64,000 nt of DNA from Salinibacterium sp. ZJ450 (lineage in GTDB: Bacteria; Actinomycetota; Actinomycetes; Actinomycetales; Microbacteriaceae): positions 496,001 to 560,000 of the forward strand of contig NZ_CP061771.1 in the NCBI RefSeq assembly GCF_011751885.2, read 5' to 3'. This document shows, piece by piece, positions 18,503 through 30,396 of the stretch. The number at the start of each line of letters is the position of its first letter. Position 1 is the first letter of the stretch. The position numbers were made by a program, and so were the translations under genes. The notes below the pieces were generated by a model, which ran no database searches, had not been told where the DNA came from, and worked only from the letters and a program-made list of their open reading frames with translations.

Positions 18503-20165
18503 CCGTCTGACCGCCTTGCGAGCGGGCCTGGTGTCAATCCTCTTGGTGGCACTGGCCGGCTGCGTCGGCGTGCCCATGACCGGCCCGGTCATCGCCGGCG
18601 ATCGGGTGAATGACGAAGACGCGCCGGCCTCGGTGCTGCTGCCGCAGGGGCCGGAGAAAGACGCCGACCCGCAGGCGATCCTGCAGGGCTTCATCCGCGC
18701 CGGCACCGGACCGCAGGGCGACTACGAGGTGGCGCGCGAGTTCCTCACCGGCGAGATCGCCGAGACCTGGAAACCCAACGCCGGCGTCACGGTCAGCCGG
18801 GCCGGCAGCGAAAACTACTCGCAGACCAGCCCCACCACCCTGGAATACAGCGTGCTGCCCGCGGCCACCGTCGACGCGCACGGCCGCTACGCCCAGTCGG
18901 AAACGATGGGCCCGCAGGTGATGCAGTTCTCGTTCGCGCAGGTAGACGGGCAGTGGCGGATCAGCGCGGCACCGGACGGGGTGGTGCTCACCGGATCCGC
19001 GTTCGAGCAGATCTTCAAGCCGTATTCGGTGTATTACTTCGACCCCACCTTCTCCTATCTCGTGCCCGACCTGCGCTGGTTCCCGACGCCGTCGCTGGCG
19101 AGGCGGATCGTGGTGGCCCTGCTCGCCGGACCGACAGAGTGGCTGGCGCCCGGTGTGGTCACCGAGTTCCCGAACGGCACCAGCATCGGCCCAGACGGGG
19201 TGCGCATCGAGGCGAACCGGGTGATTGTCGATCTCAGTGCCGAAGCGGGCGAGGCGGACGACGAGCGCCTGCAACGGATGCAGCTGCAGTTGCAGCACAG
19301 CCTGAGAGAGGTGACCTCTGTCACCTCTCTCAGCCTCTCCATCAACCAGGTCGACGTGGTGGTGCCCGAGATCGTGCCACCAGGGCCGGCCGCCGAACCG
19401 GACGTGGACAGCCGCACCCTGCTCAGCCGCGACGGCGAGTTCGGGTTCTACGAGCGTGGCGAGATCGTGCCGATCGAGGGGATCAGCGCGGCCGCCGCCA
19501 GCCTCGGCGCCACCTCGGTGACGCTCGACCACTCGGAACGCTACGCCGCGATCGGCACCCCGGCCGGGGTGTACGCCGCCACGGCGACCGGGCTGCCGGT
19601 GCTGGTCGACGCCCGTCCGGGACTCACCGACCCGGCGATCGACGGCCAGGAGATGATCTGGTCGGCGCAGACCGGGTCGGCGGCCTCGCTGATCACCATC
19701 GACCTGGCAGGCACGCAGCATCCGATCGCCTCCCAGCTGCCGGCGGACGCCAGCGTGCACGCCATCGAGGTGTCCCGCGACGGCACCCGGCTCGCCATTC
19801 TGCTGGAGACCGACGACATCACGCGGCTGTTCGTTGCCGCGATCGTGCGGGAGGGTGGGGTGCCGACGGCGCTCGGCCCGCCGTGGGAGCTGCCGCTGGC
19901 CGCGGACGCGGTCGATGCCACCTGGGCGGATTCCACCAGGGTGGCCACCCTGGATGCCGCGGACTCCGACTATGCCGTCACGCTGCACGCCATCGGCGGG
20001 CTCGCTACTTCGCTCGGGCAGCTGCCGTTCGGCAGCCAGCTGGTAGGCGGCAACGGCCAGGACGGGCTGCGCGTGCTCGGCAGCGACGGGCTGGTGTTCC
20101 AGCCCCGCGGCACGGGCTGGCAGAGCACCACGATCAACGCGGAATTCCTCGGCACCCGGCGCTAA
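18489..20165 (+). CDS. lpqB: Lipoprotein LpqB (GerMN and LpqB beta-propeller domains)
   Basis: A 558-residue lipoprotein that modulates MtrB from the outer membrane face. The start ATG at 18489 is chosen because a GGAGG lies 9 bases upstream; ATG 18480 would abut it. A signal peptide ends in lipobox LVALAGC (Cys about residue 25). Then follow the N-terminal LpqB domain, a GerMN (sporulation/germination) domain around residues 200-300, and a C-terminal beta-propeller-like part. It overlaps the end of mtrB. A perfect 14-base inverted repeat lies inside the coding sequence at 19302-19333. Confidence 0.93.
   Translation: MNRRSRLTALRAGLVSILLVALAGCVGVPMTGPVIAGDRVNDEDAPASVLLPQGPEKDADPQAILQGFIRAGTGPQGDYEVAREFLTGEIAETWKPNAGVTVSRAGSENYSQTSPTTLEYSVLPAATVDAHGRYAQSETMGPQVMQFSFAQVDGQWRISAAPDGVVLTGSAFEQIFKPYSVYYFDPTFSYLVPDLRWFPTPSLARRIVVALLAGPTEWLAPGVVTEFPNGTSIGPDGVRIEANRVIVDLSAEAGEADDERLQRMQLQLQHSLREVTSVTSLSLSINQVDVVVPEIVPPGPAAEPDVDSRTLLSRDGEFGFYERGEIVPIEGISAAAASLGATSVTLDHSERYAAIGTPAGVYAATATGLPVLVDARPGLTDPAIDGQEMIWSAQTGSAASLITIDLAGTQHPIASQLPADASVHAIEVSRDGTRLAILLETDDITRLFVAAIVREGGVPTALGPPWELPLAADAVDATWADSTRVATLDAADSDYAVTLHAIGGLATSLGQLPFGSQLVGGNGQDGLRVLGSDGLVFQPRGTGWQSTTINAEFLGTRR
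19302..19333. repeat. Perfect 14-bp inverted repeat inside lpqB
   Basis: ctgagagaggtgac (19302-19315), loop ctct, then gtcacctctctcag (19320-19333). All 14 pairs match. It encodes LREVTSVTSLS in the GerMN region. No T-tract follows, so it is not a classic terminator; an mRNA hairpin or protein-binding palindrome is possible. Confidence 0.85.
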
Positions 20166-20253
20166 CAGGGCACTGCTCCTCCCCAGCCGCGGGCGCCGCA
20201 CAGCCGCGAGGTCGTGCGGGCACGGTCGCCGGTGACGCGGCCTACCGTGGGGG

Positions 20254-20961
20254 ATGCCGCTCCTGATTCGCCGCGCCGTGCTCGACGCGCTCGCGCTGCT
20301 GCTGCCGGTGGGCTGCGCCGGCTGCGGCGCCGAGGACCGGGGCCTATGCGAGACCTGTACCGCCGCCCTCGCCCCGCAGGTCACCGCGCGAACCCTGCCG
20401 GATGGCACCCCCGCGTTCACGGCGCTGCGCTACGAGGGAGTGGTGCGCCGCGTCATCCTGTCATTCAAGGAGCAGCACAGAACGGATGCCGCGGGTCCGC
20501 TGGCTGCCGCGCTGTCGGCGGCGCTCGCCGCCGCGATCGCCCGCGCCGACACCGACGCCCGCGCCGCCGCCTCCGCTCCGACCATGCCGGGCGTGGTGCT
20601 TGCCGCGGTGCCGCCGTCGCGGGCCGCCTGGCGTCGCCGCGGCTACGACCCGGTGGCGGTGCTGCTGCGCCGAGCCGGGTACCGGGCGAGTCCCCTGCTC
20701 CTGCCGGCGCACCGCACTGCGCGGCAGAAAACGCTGACCGTCGCCGAGAGGCAGGCCAACCGCCAGCACTCGATGCGCGCCACGGGTTCGCTGGAAGGGC
20801 ACCGGGTGCTGCTCGTCGACGACGTGCTCACCAGCGGCGCGACCCTGATCGAGGCGGCGCGGGCGGTGCGCGCCGCCGGCGGGATCGTGGTCGGCGCCGC
20901 CGCCGTCGCGTACACGCCGCGGTTCAGCTCGCCCAGCGAACTCACACACTCTCGTCGGTGA
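20254..20961 (+). CDS. comF: ComF family protein (phosphoribosyltransferase-like)
   Basis: A 235-residue protein. An N-terminal zinc-finger-like part (CAGCGAEDRGLCETC, about residues 21-35) is followed by a type I PRTase fold with the PRPP-binding signature VLLVDDVLTSGATL near residue 190. RARRxG-like residues (WRRRGYDPV) match ComF proteins. In transformable bacteria ComF helps DNA import. In Actinobacteria it usually sits, as here, between lpqB and the hibernation factor gene, and its role is not established. The start follows a purine-poor leader; family similarity begins at this ATG. Confidence 0.88.
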   Translation: MPLLIRRAVLDALALLLPVGCAGCGAEDRGLCETCTAALAPQVTARTLPDGTPAFTALRYEGVVRRVILSFKEQHRTDAAGPLAAALSAALAAAIARADTDARAAASAPTMPGVVLAAVPPSRAAWRRRGYDPVAVLLRRAGYRASPLLLPAHRTARQKTLTVAERQANRQHSMRATGSLEGHRVLLVDDVLTSGATLIEAARAVRAAGGIVVGAAAVAYTPRFSSPSELTHSRR

Positions 20962-21058
20962 CTTTGGTGCACAACGCGACTACGGTGAAGCGAAAGGCGC
21001 GAGAAGGGACGACCGCCTGAGCTTCGGGCGGCACAGCGCCGAGAGCAAGGAGGCCGCC

Positions 21059-21748
21059 ATGGACATCAGTATCACCGGACGCAATCTGGGAATTACCGAT
21101 CGGTTCCGTGACTATGCGACTGAAAAGGCCGCGAAAGTGTCACACCTGGCCGATCGGGCCATTGCATTCGAGATCAAGGTATCCCGGCACAACGAGCCGC
21201 GCGGGTCGAACCCCGAGGACCGTGTCGAACTCATGCTGATCGGACCCGGGCCGCTCGTGCGGGCGGAATCTGGCGGTTCGGACAAGTACGTTGCCTTCGA
21301 TCTGGCGCTCGACAAGCTGCTCGAACGGGTAAGACAGGCCAAAGACAGACGCAAGGTGCACCGGGGGCAGCACCGCCCGACCTCGCTGAGCGAGGCATCC
21401 GCGGGCGGCTTCAGCACAACCGACATCACCCCGGCCGACCCGGATCTGATCGACAAGGTGGCCACCGGCTCCATACCGATCCAGAACACCGAGGAACCGG
21501 TCGAAGAGGAGGACTACTCGCCCGTGGTGATCCGGGAGAAGGTCTTCCCGGCCGCCCGCATGACCTGCGACGATGCCGTGGATCACATGGAACTGGTCGG
21601 CCACGATTTCTTCCTGTTCGTGGACAGTGCGACCGACCGGCCGAGCGTCGTATACCGCCGCAAGGGGTGGGCGTACGGAGTGATCAGTCTGGCCGATGAA
21701 GAGACCAGTGTGCAGGCTGTGGGCGGGAGCCACGCGTACAGGCGGTAG
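21059..21748 (+). CDS. hpf: Ribosome hibernation-promoting factor, long form
   Basis: A 229-residue protein. The N-terminal S30AE domain (MDISITGRNLGITDRFRDYA) binds the decoding region of the 30S subunit. After a flexible linker (about residues 105-160) comes the long-HPF C-terminal domain (SPVVIREKVF, then FFLFVDSATDRPSVVYRRK), which dimerises 70S ribosomes into 100S particles in stationary phase. A clear AAGGAGG site precedes the ATG by about six bases. It stands before secA in the usual actinobacterial order. Confidence 0.94.
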   Translation: MDISITGRNLGITDRFRDYATEKAAKVSHLADRAIAFEIKVSRHNEPRGSNPEDRVELMLIGPGPLVRAESGGSDKYVAFDLALDKLLERVRQAKDRRKVHRGQHRPTSLSEASAGGFSTTDITPADPDLIDKVATGSIPIQNTEEPVEEEDYSPVVIREKVFPAARMTCDDAVDHMELVGHDFFLFVDSATDRPSVVYRRKGWAYGVISLADEETSVQAVGGSHAYRR

Positions 21749-21780
21749 ATAGATAGGCTTGCTACCATTACGGGCCGATA

Positions 21781-21810
21781 ACGACGTGCCGGCGCAGGTC
21801 GGCACGTCGT
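21781..21810. promoter_or_regulatory. Stem-loop between hpf and secA
   Basis: Perfect 11-base stem acgacgtgccg / cggcacgtcgt around an 8-base loop, 33 bases after hpf and 49 before the secA start. No T-run follows. It could end hpf transcripts weakly or sit in the secA leader and influence its translation. Confidence 0.6.
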
Positions 21811-21859
21811 ATCGGTGTGAGGCGTGAAACCCGCCTCAAGACAACTATTGGAGTAGTCG

Positions 21860-24712
<2,853 letters not shown>

Positions 24713-24725
24713 CCAGGGTTCCCAC

Positions 24726-24770
24726 ACGGGTCCGCTTGTCGAGCATCAGCTCGGCGGCCGGACCCGTTTT
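24726..24770 (+). terminator. Rho-independent-type terminator after secA
   Basis: Stem acgggtccg / cggacccgt (24726-24734 and 24759-24767), with a nested cgagc/gctcg pair in the loop, followed by tttt. It starts 14 bases after the secA stop. Confidence 0.8.
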
Positions 24771-24815
24771 GGTTGTTCAGTGAGCCGGCGGCCCAGTCAG
24801 AGCACGGCGGCGCAG

Positions 24816-25295
24816 TCAGAGCACATGGATCGCGGTCGCCCGCCAGCGCCGGTCAAGCCCTTCCAGTCGGATCGCGACCGCCCGGGTGCGCGCCCGACCG
24901 TTGACCACGACCACCGCCTCCACCACTCCCGGCGCCGGTCGGGTGATCAGCGATGACCCCACCGCGAAGGCCGGCCGCATCACCGGTTGCCCGCGCGCCT
25001 GGCGCCCGCGTGCCGAGATCAGCACCCGTTTGAGCAGGTGCTTATAGACGTCGTCGCTGACCCAGCGGCTGATCTGTTCCAGCTCCCGGGCGCCCGCCAG
25101 GATCTCGATCACACAGCGGGTGAGGTTCGCGACCAGCGGTTCGGGATTGGGAAGCAGATCGTCAAGCGAGGGCTGCTTCCCGAACGCGACATCCGCATCG
25201 TATGGCGGTCTGATCGTCTTCGACGGCATCGGTTCGGCGCTGGCTGGTGGATCGGCCGTCGGGGAGAGCGTGCGGCGGGGTCGGGCGGTGCTCAT
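24816..25295 (-). CDS. Rv3235 family protein
   Basis: A 159-residue protein beginning MSTARPRRTL, with GGGAG about seven bases before the ATG; the longer frame to 25517 runs through promoter sequence. After a disordered, Pro/Ser-rich 50-residue head there is a compact domain (PLVANLTRCVIEILAGARELEQISRW, then VYKHLLKRV and a terminal VAIRLEGLDRRWRATAIHVL). This fits the small actinobacterial Rv3235 (DUF6459-like) family, which lies near secA in this phylum. The function is unknown; a link to Sec secretion is only positional. Confidence 0.82.
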   Translation of the reverse strand: MSTARPRRTLSPTADPPASAEPMPSKTIRPPYDADVAFGKQPSLDDLLPNPEPLVANLTRCVIEILAGARELEQISRWVSDDVYKHLLKRVLISARGRQARGQPVMRPAFAVGSSLITRPAPGVVEAVVVVNGRARTRAVAIRLEGLDRRWRATAIHVL

Positions 25296-25583
25296 GCGGA
25301 CTCCCAGGGTGAGGAGGTGCTGCGACGAGGCGATGGCTACCCCCGAACGGGGGTGTGCATGACTTAACCAGTGCATTCGGCGCCTGTCCACGCCCCCGAA
25401 TCCCAGCTGTGGATAACGGGCGGGACGGGAAGCCTGTGGATAGGCCCCGACAGGGGGCCGGATGTCGCCGCGCTCGCACCGGCTGTGCGGGAACCCGCAC
25501 AGCCTGCCCGCAGACATTGCTGACCCCTGCAGCGCCGCCGGTGTTCGGCGTATCGTCGCCGGAAAGAGCCAGGGAGGCCCCTC

Positions 25584-26321
25584 ATGCTGCTTCGACGGAG
25601 TGCGACCGGAATGATGATTGCCGCGGTCGGCGTCCTAGCCTTCGGGTATGCGCCGAGTTCGGCACTTGCCGCAGAGGCGTACCCCGTCGATTCGGTCGCC
25701 GTGACCAGCATCGATGCACCGACCGCCGACTCCGACGAGTCGGTGTACCCCGACTACAACGCCGCGGTGAACGTGACGAGCCAGTACTGGGCCACTCACT
25801 TCTCGGAGTTTGTGCCCGGCACCTACGTGCCACCGAACCTGTACAGCGGCAACGAGGAGCTCGGCATTGGCCTGTATGACGCGCCCGCGGAAACGGTGTA
25901 TTGCGGCTCGTTCGTGCTCACTGACCAGAACGCCTGGTACTGCCTTCCCGAGGACTTCATCGCGTTCGACATCGACCTGATGGATCGGGCGCTGACCGTG
26001 GGCGACGCGTTCATCTACTTCATCGTCGCGCATGAATGGGGGCACGCCATCCAGGCCAGGGTGGCGCCGGCGCAGCGAGACCTCAGGATCGAGCTGCAAG
26101 CGGACTGCCTCGCCGGCGCGGCGCTGCAGGGAATGGCAAACGACGGCACACTCGCCTTCGAAGAGGGGGACAACGAGGAGTTGACCGTGGGGATCGCGAG
26201 CCTCGGCGACCCCTGGCCGTGGGCCAACCCGACAGATCACGGTTCCGCCGACGAACGCCTCGGCCAGTTCAACCGTGGTGCGCAGTTCGGGGTCGCCGAC
26301 TGCCTGCAGCCCACCTACTGA
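25584..26321 (+). CDS. Secreted neutral zinc metallopeptidase
   Basis: A 245-residue exported protein. It has an N-terminal signal peptide (MLLRRSATGMMIAAVGVLAF, cleavage after about ALAA, residue 30), then a mature domain with zinc motif HEWGH (about residue 155) and the downstream helix ELQADCLAGAAL that supplies a further acidic ligand. This is the YpfJ/neutral zinc metallopeptidase pattern (DUF2268/PF04228 type). AGGGAGG lies eight bases before the ATG. Two cysteines (YCGSF, WYCLP) could form a disulfide. Substrate unknown. Confidence 0.82.
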   Translation: MLLRRSATGMMIAAVGVLAFGYAPSSALAAEAYPVDSVAVTSIDAPTADSDESVYPDYNAAVNVTSQYWATHFSEFVPGTYVPPNLYSGNEELGIGLYDAPAETVYCGSFVLTDQNAWYCLPEDFIAFDIDLMDRALTVGDAFIYFIVAHEWGHAIQARVAPAQRDLRIELQADCLAGAALQGMANDGTLAFEEGDNEELTVGIASLGDPWPWANPTDHGSADERLGQFNRGAQFGVADCLQPTY

Positions 26322-26519
26322 CGCCACGCCCGTGGCCGTGCCGCGCTCGGTGCCCATATGCTCGTTGCTGAAACGAGGGGAGCGCCATGAGGGCGGCACG
26401 ACCCCGCAGACGATGGAACGAACGTGGTGGGGCACCCCGGAGGGCATCGACATGTGCGCGAGGCCGGCTGGTACGAGTCATGCCCGGAGGGATGAGCCAG
26501 GCCTCGACCACATACTCGG

Positions 26520-26840
26520 TCAGAGCGTGAGTGCGAATCCGGCAGAGAACAGCGACGCCGCCGCGAATCCGACGCCGACGACTGCGGTGAGCACGGTTCC
26601 CGCCGACAGCGTGAGCCGCCTCTTGTCCGGTCGCAGCGGCAGGCTGACCAGCCAGGTGATGACCGCCATGATCACCACGACCAGCGCGCCAGCCGACGCC
26701 AGGGCTACCCTGTTGTCCGTTGCGCAGCTGCCCAGCGCAGCGGCGCAGACGGCGGAGCGCGATCCGGCCCAGAACAGCAGGACGAGCAGCACCAGGGACG
26801 TCGCGAAGAGCACCCACCTCGGATGCCGCGAAGTCTGCAT
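26520..26840 (-). CDS. Small multi-helix membrane protein of unknown function
   Basis: 106 residues with three clear hydrophobic segments (about 9-27, 45-66 and 80-104) and two cysteines between the first two. No family is recognised. It stands alone between two plus-strand genes. Composition and codon use match its neighbours, which supports a real gene. Confidence 0.55.
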   Translation of the reverse strand: MQTSRHPRWVLFATSLVLLVLLFWAGSRSAVCAAALGSCATDNRVALASAGALVVVIMAVITWLVSLPLRPDKRRLTLSAGTVLTAVVGVGFAAASLFSAGFALTL

Positions 26841-26911
26841 GCCCCGACACTATCGAGCGCCTCACCCTGCGGACTAGAGGTTCTTTCACTTGAAGGCGCT
26901 CACCGGCTAGT

Positions 26912-27643
26912 GTGTCGCTCAGCCAGACCGCAGAACGCAGGGCCGCTTCGAGAGGAACCCGATGCCCACCGCGCGCCCGCCTCACCATCGCCGTCATCAT
27001 CCTGGCGGCGGTAGGCGTTGCCGGCTGCGCCACCGGTCGCACCCCAGCGGCCGATCCGGTCGACGCCCCTGCGCCGCTCGCCGTCACCGTGCCGATGCCG
27101 GATCTCGGTCCAGCCCCGGTGCGGGATCAGCCCACCGAGGAGCAAGCCGAAACCCTGCGTCTGGCGCAACTCGACTCAGCATGGGAACGAGTGGTGGCCG
27201 CCCACCCAAACGCGGTGCGCCCTGATGTCACCTTCGCCGGTTTCGTGACGTGGGAGCAGCACACCGAGGTGGTGAGCGCCTGTTTCACCGAGATGGGCGT
27301 GCCGTTCGGGCTAGGCACTGACGCCGACGGCACCGTGAACGGGATGGAGTGGACGACCGACGTGGAGGAGCATGCCGTGGGCGCCTATGTCTGTCAGGCC
27401 AAGCATTCGACCCGGCCCACGGGTCCGCCGACCGACGTGCAACTCGCGTGGATTTATGACTACCTGACCCGGTTCCTCGTGCCCTGCTACGAAGCCAACG
27501 GGATCGAGAATCAGCCTCCGCCGTCGCGCGCGGACTTCATCGCGAACTGGCCGAACCAGGGCTGGTTCCCCGACACGGGCAACCTGCCGACAGACACTGC
27601 CAAGGGGATGGCGGTTCTCGAAGCATGCCCGCCACCGGTCTGA
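26912..27643 (+). CDS. Putative lipoprotein of unknown function
   Basis: 243 residues from a GTG start. A hydrophobic signal (LTIAVIILAAVGVAGC) ends in a lipobox with Cys about residue 39, which is late for such signals. The mature part has a Pro-rich linker, then a domain with paired cysteines (VVSACF, AYVCQA, VPCYEA, LEACPP) that could be disulfide-linked outside the cell. The start is doubtful: an ATG at 26962 has AGAGGA upstream and would give a normal-length signal, but it is out of frame with the lipobox. Either the GTG is used or one base is altered near 26975. Confidence 0.65.
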   Translation: MSLSQTAERRAASRGTRCPPRARLTIAVIILAAVGVAGCATGRTPAADPVDAPAPLAVTVPMPDLGPAPVRDQPTEEQAETLRLAQLDSAWERVVAAHPNAVRPDVTFAGFVTWEQHTEVVSACFTEMGVPFGLGTDADGTVNGMEWTTDVEEHAVGAYVCQAKHSTRPTGPPTDVQLAWIYDYLTRFLVPCYEANGIENQPPPSRADFIANWPNQGWFPDTGNLPTDTAKGMAVLEACPPPV

Positions 27644-27698
27644 TCTCGTGAGTTCCCCTCCGGTGGCCGCTCGCGTCCGGTCTGACTCCTGTGTGCGC

Positions 27699-27983
27699 TC
27701 AAGAGACGTAAGGCATGAAGACCGCCACACAGATGGCAAGCGCCGCACCGGCGGCTACCAACGGAAGACTCCACCCGCGACTGGGCTGCGACGACCGTGG
27801 GATGGCGTCGACCAGGACTGCGAACCCGAGCACCACCAGAACGACCAGAGGAGCCCAGAGGAACAGGTTGCGGAGACCAAAATCGGAACCACCCGCCTGG
27901 CCGTTGAACTCCGTTCCCGCTGCAATAGAGAACAACAAGAGGCCCGGCGTCGGGACCAGAAGATGGCTCCGAAATCGAGGCAC
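27699..27983 (-). CDS. Small membrane protein of unknown function
   Basis: 94 residues from a GTG, with hydrophobic segments at about 41-60 and 72-92 and a weaker one near 10-22. It lies between the lipoprotein gene and the LapA-like gene on the opposite strand. No family recognised; codon use is plausible but the start is uncertain. Confidence 0.45.
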   Translation of the reverse strand: MPRFRSHLLVPTPGLLLFSIAAGTEFNGQAGGSDFGLRNLFLWAPLVVLVVLGFAVLVDAIPRSSQPSRGWSLPLVAAGAALAICVAVFMPYVS

Positions 27984-28062
27984 ATGCCGTGGGAGAATCG
28001 GTAAGGAAGGTCAGGCAGTCTCACGACCGCCGTTGATCGCCCCAAGAAGGGTAGTGATAACG

Positions 28063-28389
28063 ATGACCGACACACCCAGACCTCAGCCGCCGAGCGCGGA
28101 GCCGCACGAGCAGGGCGCGACGCCTAAGCCTCGTCCTAGAATCACCCGCACCGGAGTGGTCTGGGTGACGACTGCCGTCGCCCTGTTGCTCTTAGTGCTG
28201 CTGATCATCTTCATCCTCCAAAACCAGGAGAGCGTCGAGGTGCGGTGGTTCGGATTGACGGGCTGGGTTCCCTTAGGAGTGGCCTTGTTGATCGCCGCCG
28301 TGGGCGGCGGTGTCGTGATTGCGATCGCCGGAATCGCACGGGTCACTCAGCTGCGCATGAATGCGCGCCGGATCAGACGCAACAGTTAG
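28063..28389 (+). CDS. LapA family (DUF1049) membrane protein
   Basis: 108 residues beginning MTDTPRPQPP at ATG 28063 with AAGGG upstream; the longer frame to 27715 is not supported. A Pro-rich cytosolic head is followed by helix one (VVWVTTAVALLLLVLLIIFIL), the family signature QNQESVEVRWFG, helix two and a basic tail. LapA/LapB-type domains are small envelope assembly proteins; here only the membrane part exists. It is the last gene of clear core character before the accessory region. Confidence 0.85.
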   Translation: MTDTPRPQPPSAEPHEQGATPKPRPRITRTGVVWVTTAVALLLLVLLIIFILQNQESVEVRWFGLTGWVPLGVALLIAAVGGGVVIAIAGIARVTQLRMNARRIRRNS

Positions 28390-29106
28390 GAACCAGTTCG
28401 CGCTTCCGCTCATCCAAGTAGCGCGTCTTGCTCGCAACAGTGCCCGTTCAAGGTCCCCCGAACCGCCCGTCAGCGCCGAAGCCAACAGCCAGATCCGGTG
28501 CCTTGTCGCAGCCAACCGTCGACACAGTAATTCGGCGAGTGTGGCCTCCAGTACTTGACCCCAGGCTCAACGAACGGGAGGCAGAGGGTCAAGTATCTTG
28601 GCGGAGCCTCAGGTAACTCGCCCGTCCGATACAACAACGCCTGTTGTCGGACGGCGAGAAATCCGACCCTGCTTGCCTTACCTGAACCCGCGCGGCTATT
28701 GGGTGCTGGAAGTCGAATCGCCCGTCGATCAGTCATCCAATGTGAGCCCAGTTCGGTGCTGGAGCGACGTCGGGAGCCGTCCACGGGCTAACGGTCCGCT
28801 CTCCAGTCTGCACGCCGCCCCAAGCAAGCGACGACTTGTTGCGTTTGAGGAACGTTGATCTAAGTTGAATCTTCCCGCACTTAACGCTCAGCGAGACGGG
28901 AAGTCAGCATCGTAATCAGCGTCCCAGCCTTCCATAGCCACTGCCGCACTTCTGCGCGTGCTTGAACTCTCCGCTCCCATGCTTCATTCCGCAGGCGAGC
29001 GGTTGGCGCAGTTCATGGAGTCCGAGGACACCTGCGCAACATTGGCGTCGGGACGGATTCGGCACGCTGACGGTTCGGGCGGCGCGGGGCGCTCGGCTCG
29101 ATCCGA
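28390..29106. other. Gene-poor left margin of the accessory region
   Basis: 717 bases with no credible gene on either strand; open frames are short and lack ribosome sites. It contains the first copy of a repeat at 28554-28658. Base composition appears less GC-rich than the preceding 28 kb. I see no tRNA or integrase that would mark an integration site. Confidence 0.6.
28554..28658 (+). repeat. Repeat A, copy 1 of an imperfect ~100-bp direct repeat
   Basis: Starts cttgaccccaggctca, continues with cagagggtcaa, tatcttggcgga, gtccga and ends acggcgag. Copy 2 (32525-32616) has the same elements in the same order and orientation with substitutions and a short gap. Within each copy TTGACCC and GGGTCAA are inverted, and the end can fold (gtccga...tcggac). 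This looks like the remains or ends of a mobile element, which I cannot name. Confidence 0.65.
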
Positions 29107-30138
29107 TCAGCTGGCCCGGTCCACGATTCCCTGCATGACCGCGAGCTGCGCCCGGGCACTATCGACGTAGGCACGGATGCCCGTGAAGTTGTCGGTGCCC
29201 GCGGCGTCGCCGATGCCGTCCACGTAGGGGCGGAGGGTTTCGAGGGCAGCAGCCCATTCTCCGGCGATGGACGCTGGGGGATCCGCGGCTTCGAGCTGCC
29301 CGAAGTTGAACGAGATTTCGATGCTGTTGCCCATGATTCGCCATGTGCCACCCTCGTTCACCGCGACGATCATGTCGTCGAGGTCCTTGTTCAAGTCGGT
29401 GATGTCACCTCCCGCCATGGTCTTGAAGAACTCGATGTCCACCGCCGGGGCCGCGACGGGTGCCGGAGCAGGCGCCGGTGCTGGCGGCTCTGGCTCCGGT
29501 TCAGGTGTCACCACCGGCTCCGGCGGGGCCTCCGTCTCCTCGGGCTCCGCCGCGACTGGTTCCCGGAACTCAGCCTCGCTTGGGTCGACCTGCGACGCGG
29601 TATCCACGGCGGTCGCGGGGTAAACGACGGTGCTGAGCGATGTGAGCAGCAAGCCCAAGACCACGACGCCGGCGGCGAGGGCACGGCCAACGATCACACC
29701 GCGCACCAAGGGCTTGCCGGAGATCGCACCGAACAACCCCCATCCAATGAGCGCGAGGGACACGATGATGATCACTGGACCGAACCCGGTGAGACGGCCG
29801 GAATCCTGAACCTCCTCCGGGACCGCGGCATTGAGAATCCCGGTGAGGAGCAGGATGAACACGCCGGCGCCGATCATGGCCCATTTCACCCACGAGGGCG
29901 CTGCGGGCTTCGTCTCGGCGGGTGCGGCTGACGTCTCGGTGATCACCGCGGTCGGCGCGACCGGCACGGCGCTCGTAGGGTCAACGGCAGACATCGCCGC
30001 AGTCGGAGGTGGAGGCACAGCGACGGGGCTCGTGTGCGAAGTCCACACACTGCCATCCCAGTAACGAAGGATCGACGGGTCGCTCGGGTCCTGATGCCAG
30101 CCAGCGGGGACAGGCGGGGGTGGCGGAGTCTGCGTCAT
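29107..30138 (-). CDS. DUF2510 domain-containing membrane protein
   Basis: 343 residues. A Pro-rich start is followed by the DUF2510 motif (PAGWHQDPSDPSILRYWDG, W/W spaced pattern, about residues 11-35). Three to four hydrophobic helices follow (about 83-105, 120-140, 145-170). Next is a Pro/Glu linker with PEPEPEPPAPAPAPAP and a soluble C-terminal domain of about 110 residues without recognised family. DUF2510 is a short actinobacterial domain found at the ends of membrane proteins. It lies between the two copies of repeat A with two other membrane-anchored unknowns. Confidence 0.75.
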   Translation of the reverse strand: MTQTPPPPPVPAGWHQDPSDPSILRYWDGSVWTSHTSPVAVPPPPTAAMSAVDPTSAVPVAPTAVITETSAAPAETKPAAPSWVKWAMIGAGVFILLLTGILNAAVPEEVQDSGRLTGFGPVIIIVSLALIGWGLFGAISGKPLVRGVIVGRALAAGVVVLGLLLTSLSTVVYPATAVDTASQVDPSEAEFREPVAAEPEETEAPPEPVVTPEPEPEPPAPAPAPAPVAAPAVDIEFFKTMAGGDITDLNKDLDDMIVAVNEGGTWRIMGNSIEISFNFGQLEAADPPASIAGEWAAALETLRPYVDGIGDAAGTDNFTGIRAYVDSARAQLAVMQGIVDRAS

Positions 30139-30346
30139 CGGCGGCGTTGCTCTCTGTGATCGGGTTGTAGGGTCCGGGGCGGAGCCACTCGTGACTTTAG
30201 CGGGGAACGCGAGCAGCTGTCAGTGTTCCCGTGGCCCCACTTCGCGCGCCTTGGGGCCCGAGTGATGACGCCGAGGCGCGCCCGTGTACGACGGAAGCCT
30301 GACGCAGCAGATCGAGGATCTACTGGACTGACGCTGCAGAGAAACA

Positions 30347-30384
30347 GAACACCCCGCCAAGTGTGAACCAGGCGGGGTGTTCTA
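30347..30384 (-). terminator. Terminator of the 265-residue membrane protein gene
   Basis: Perfect 13-base stem: agaacaccccgcc (30347-30359) and ggcggggtgttct (30372-30384) around a 12-base loop. On the minus strand it is followed by GTTTCT. It lies 12 bases after the stop at 30397. Confidence 0.85.
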
Positions 30385-30396
30385 ATGAGGGCGTGA

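Noticed and set aside
16172-18706. 844-codon minus-strand open frame across mtrA and mtrB
   Set aside because: Antisense to two firmly identified genes and composition is shadow-like.
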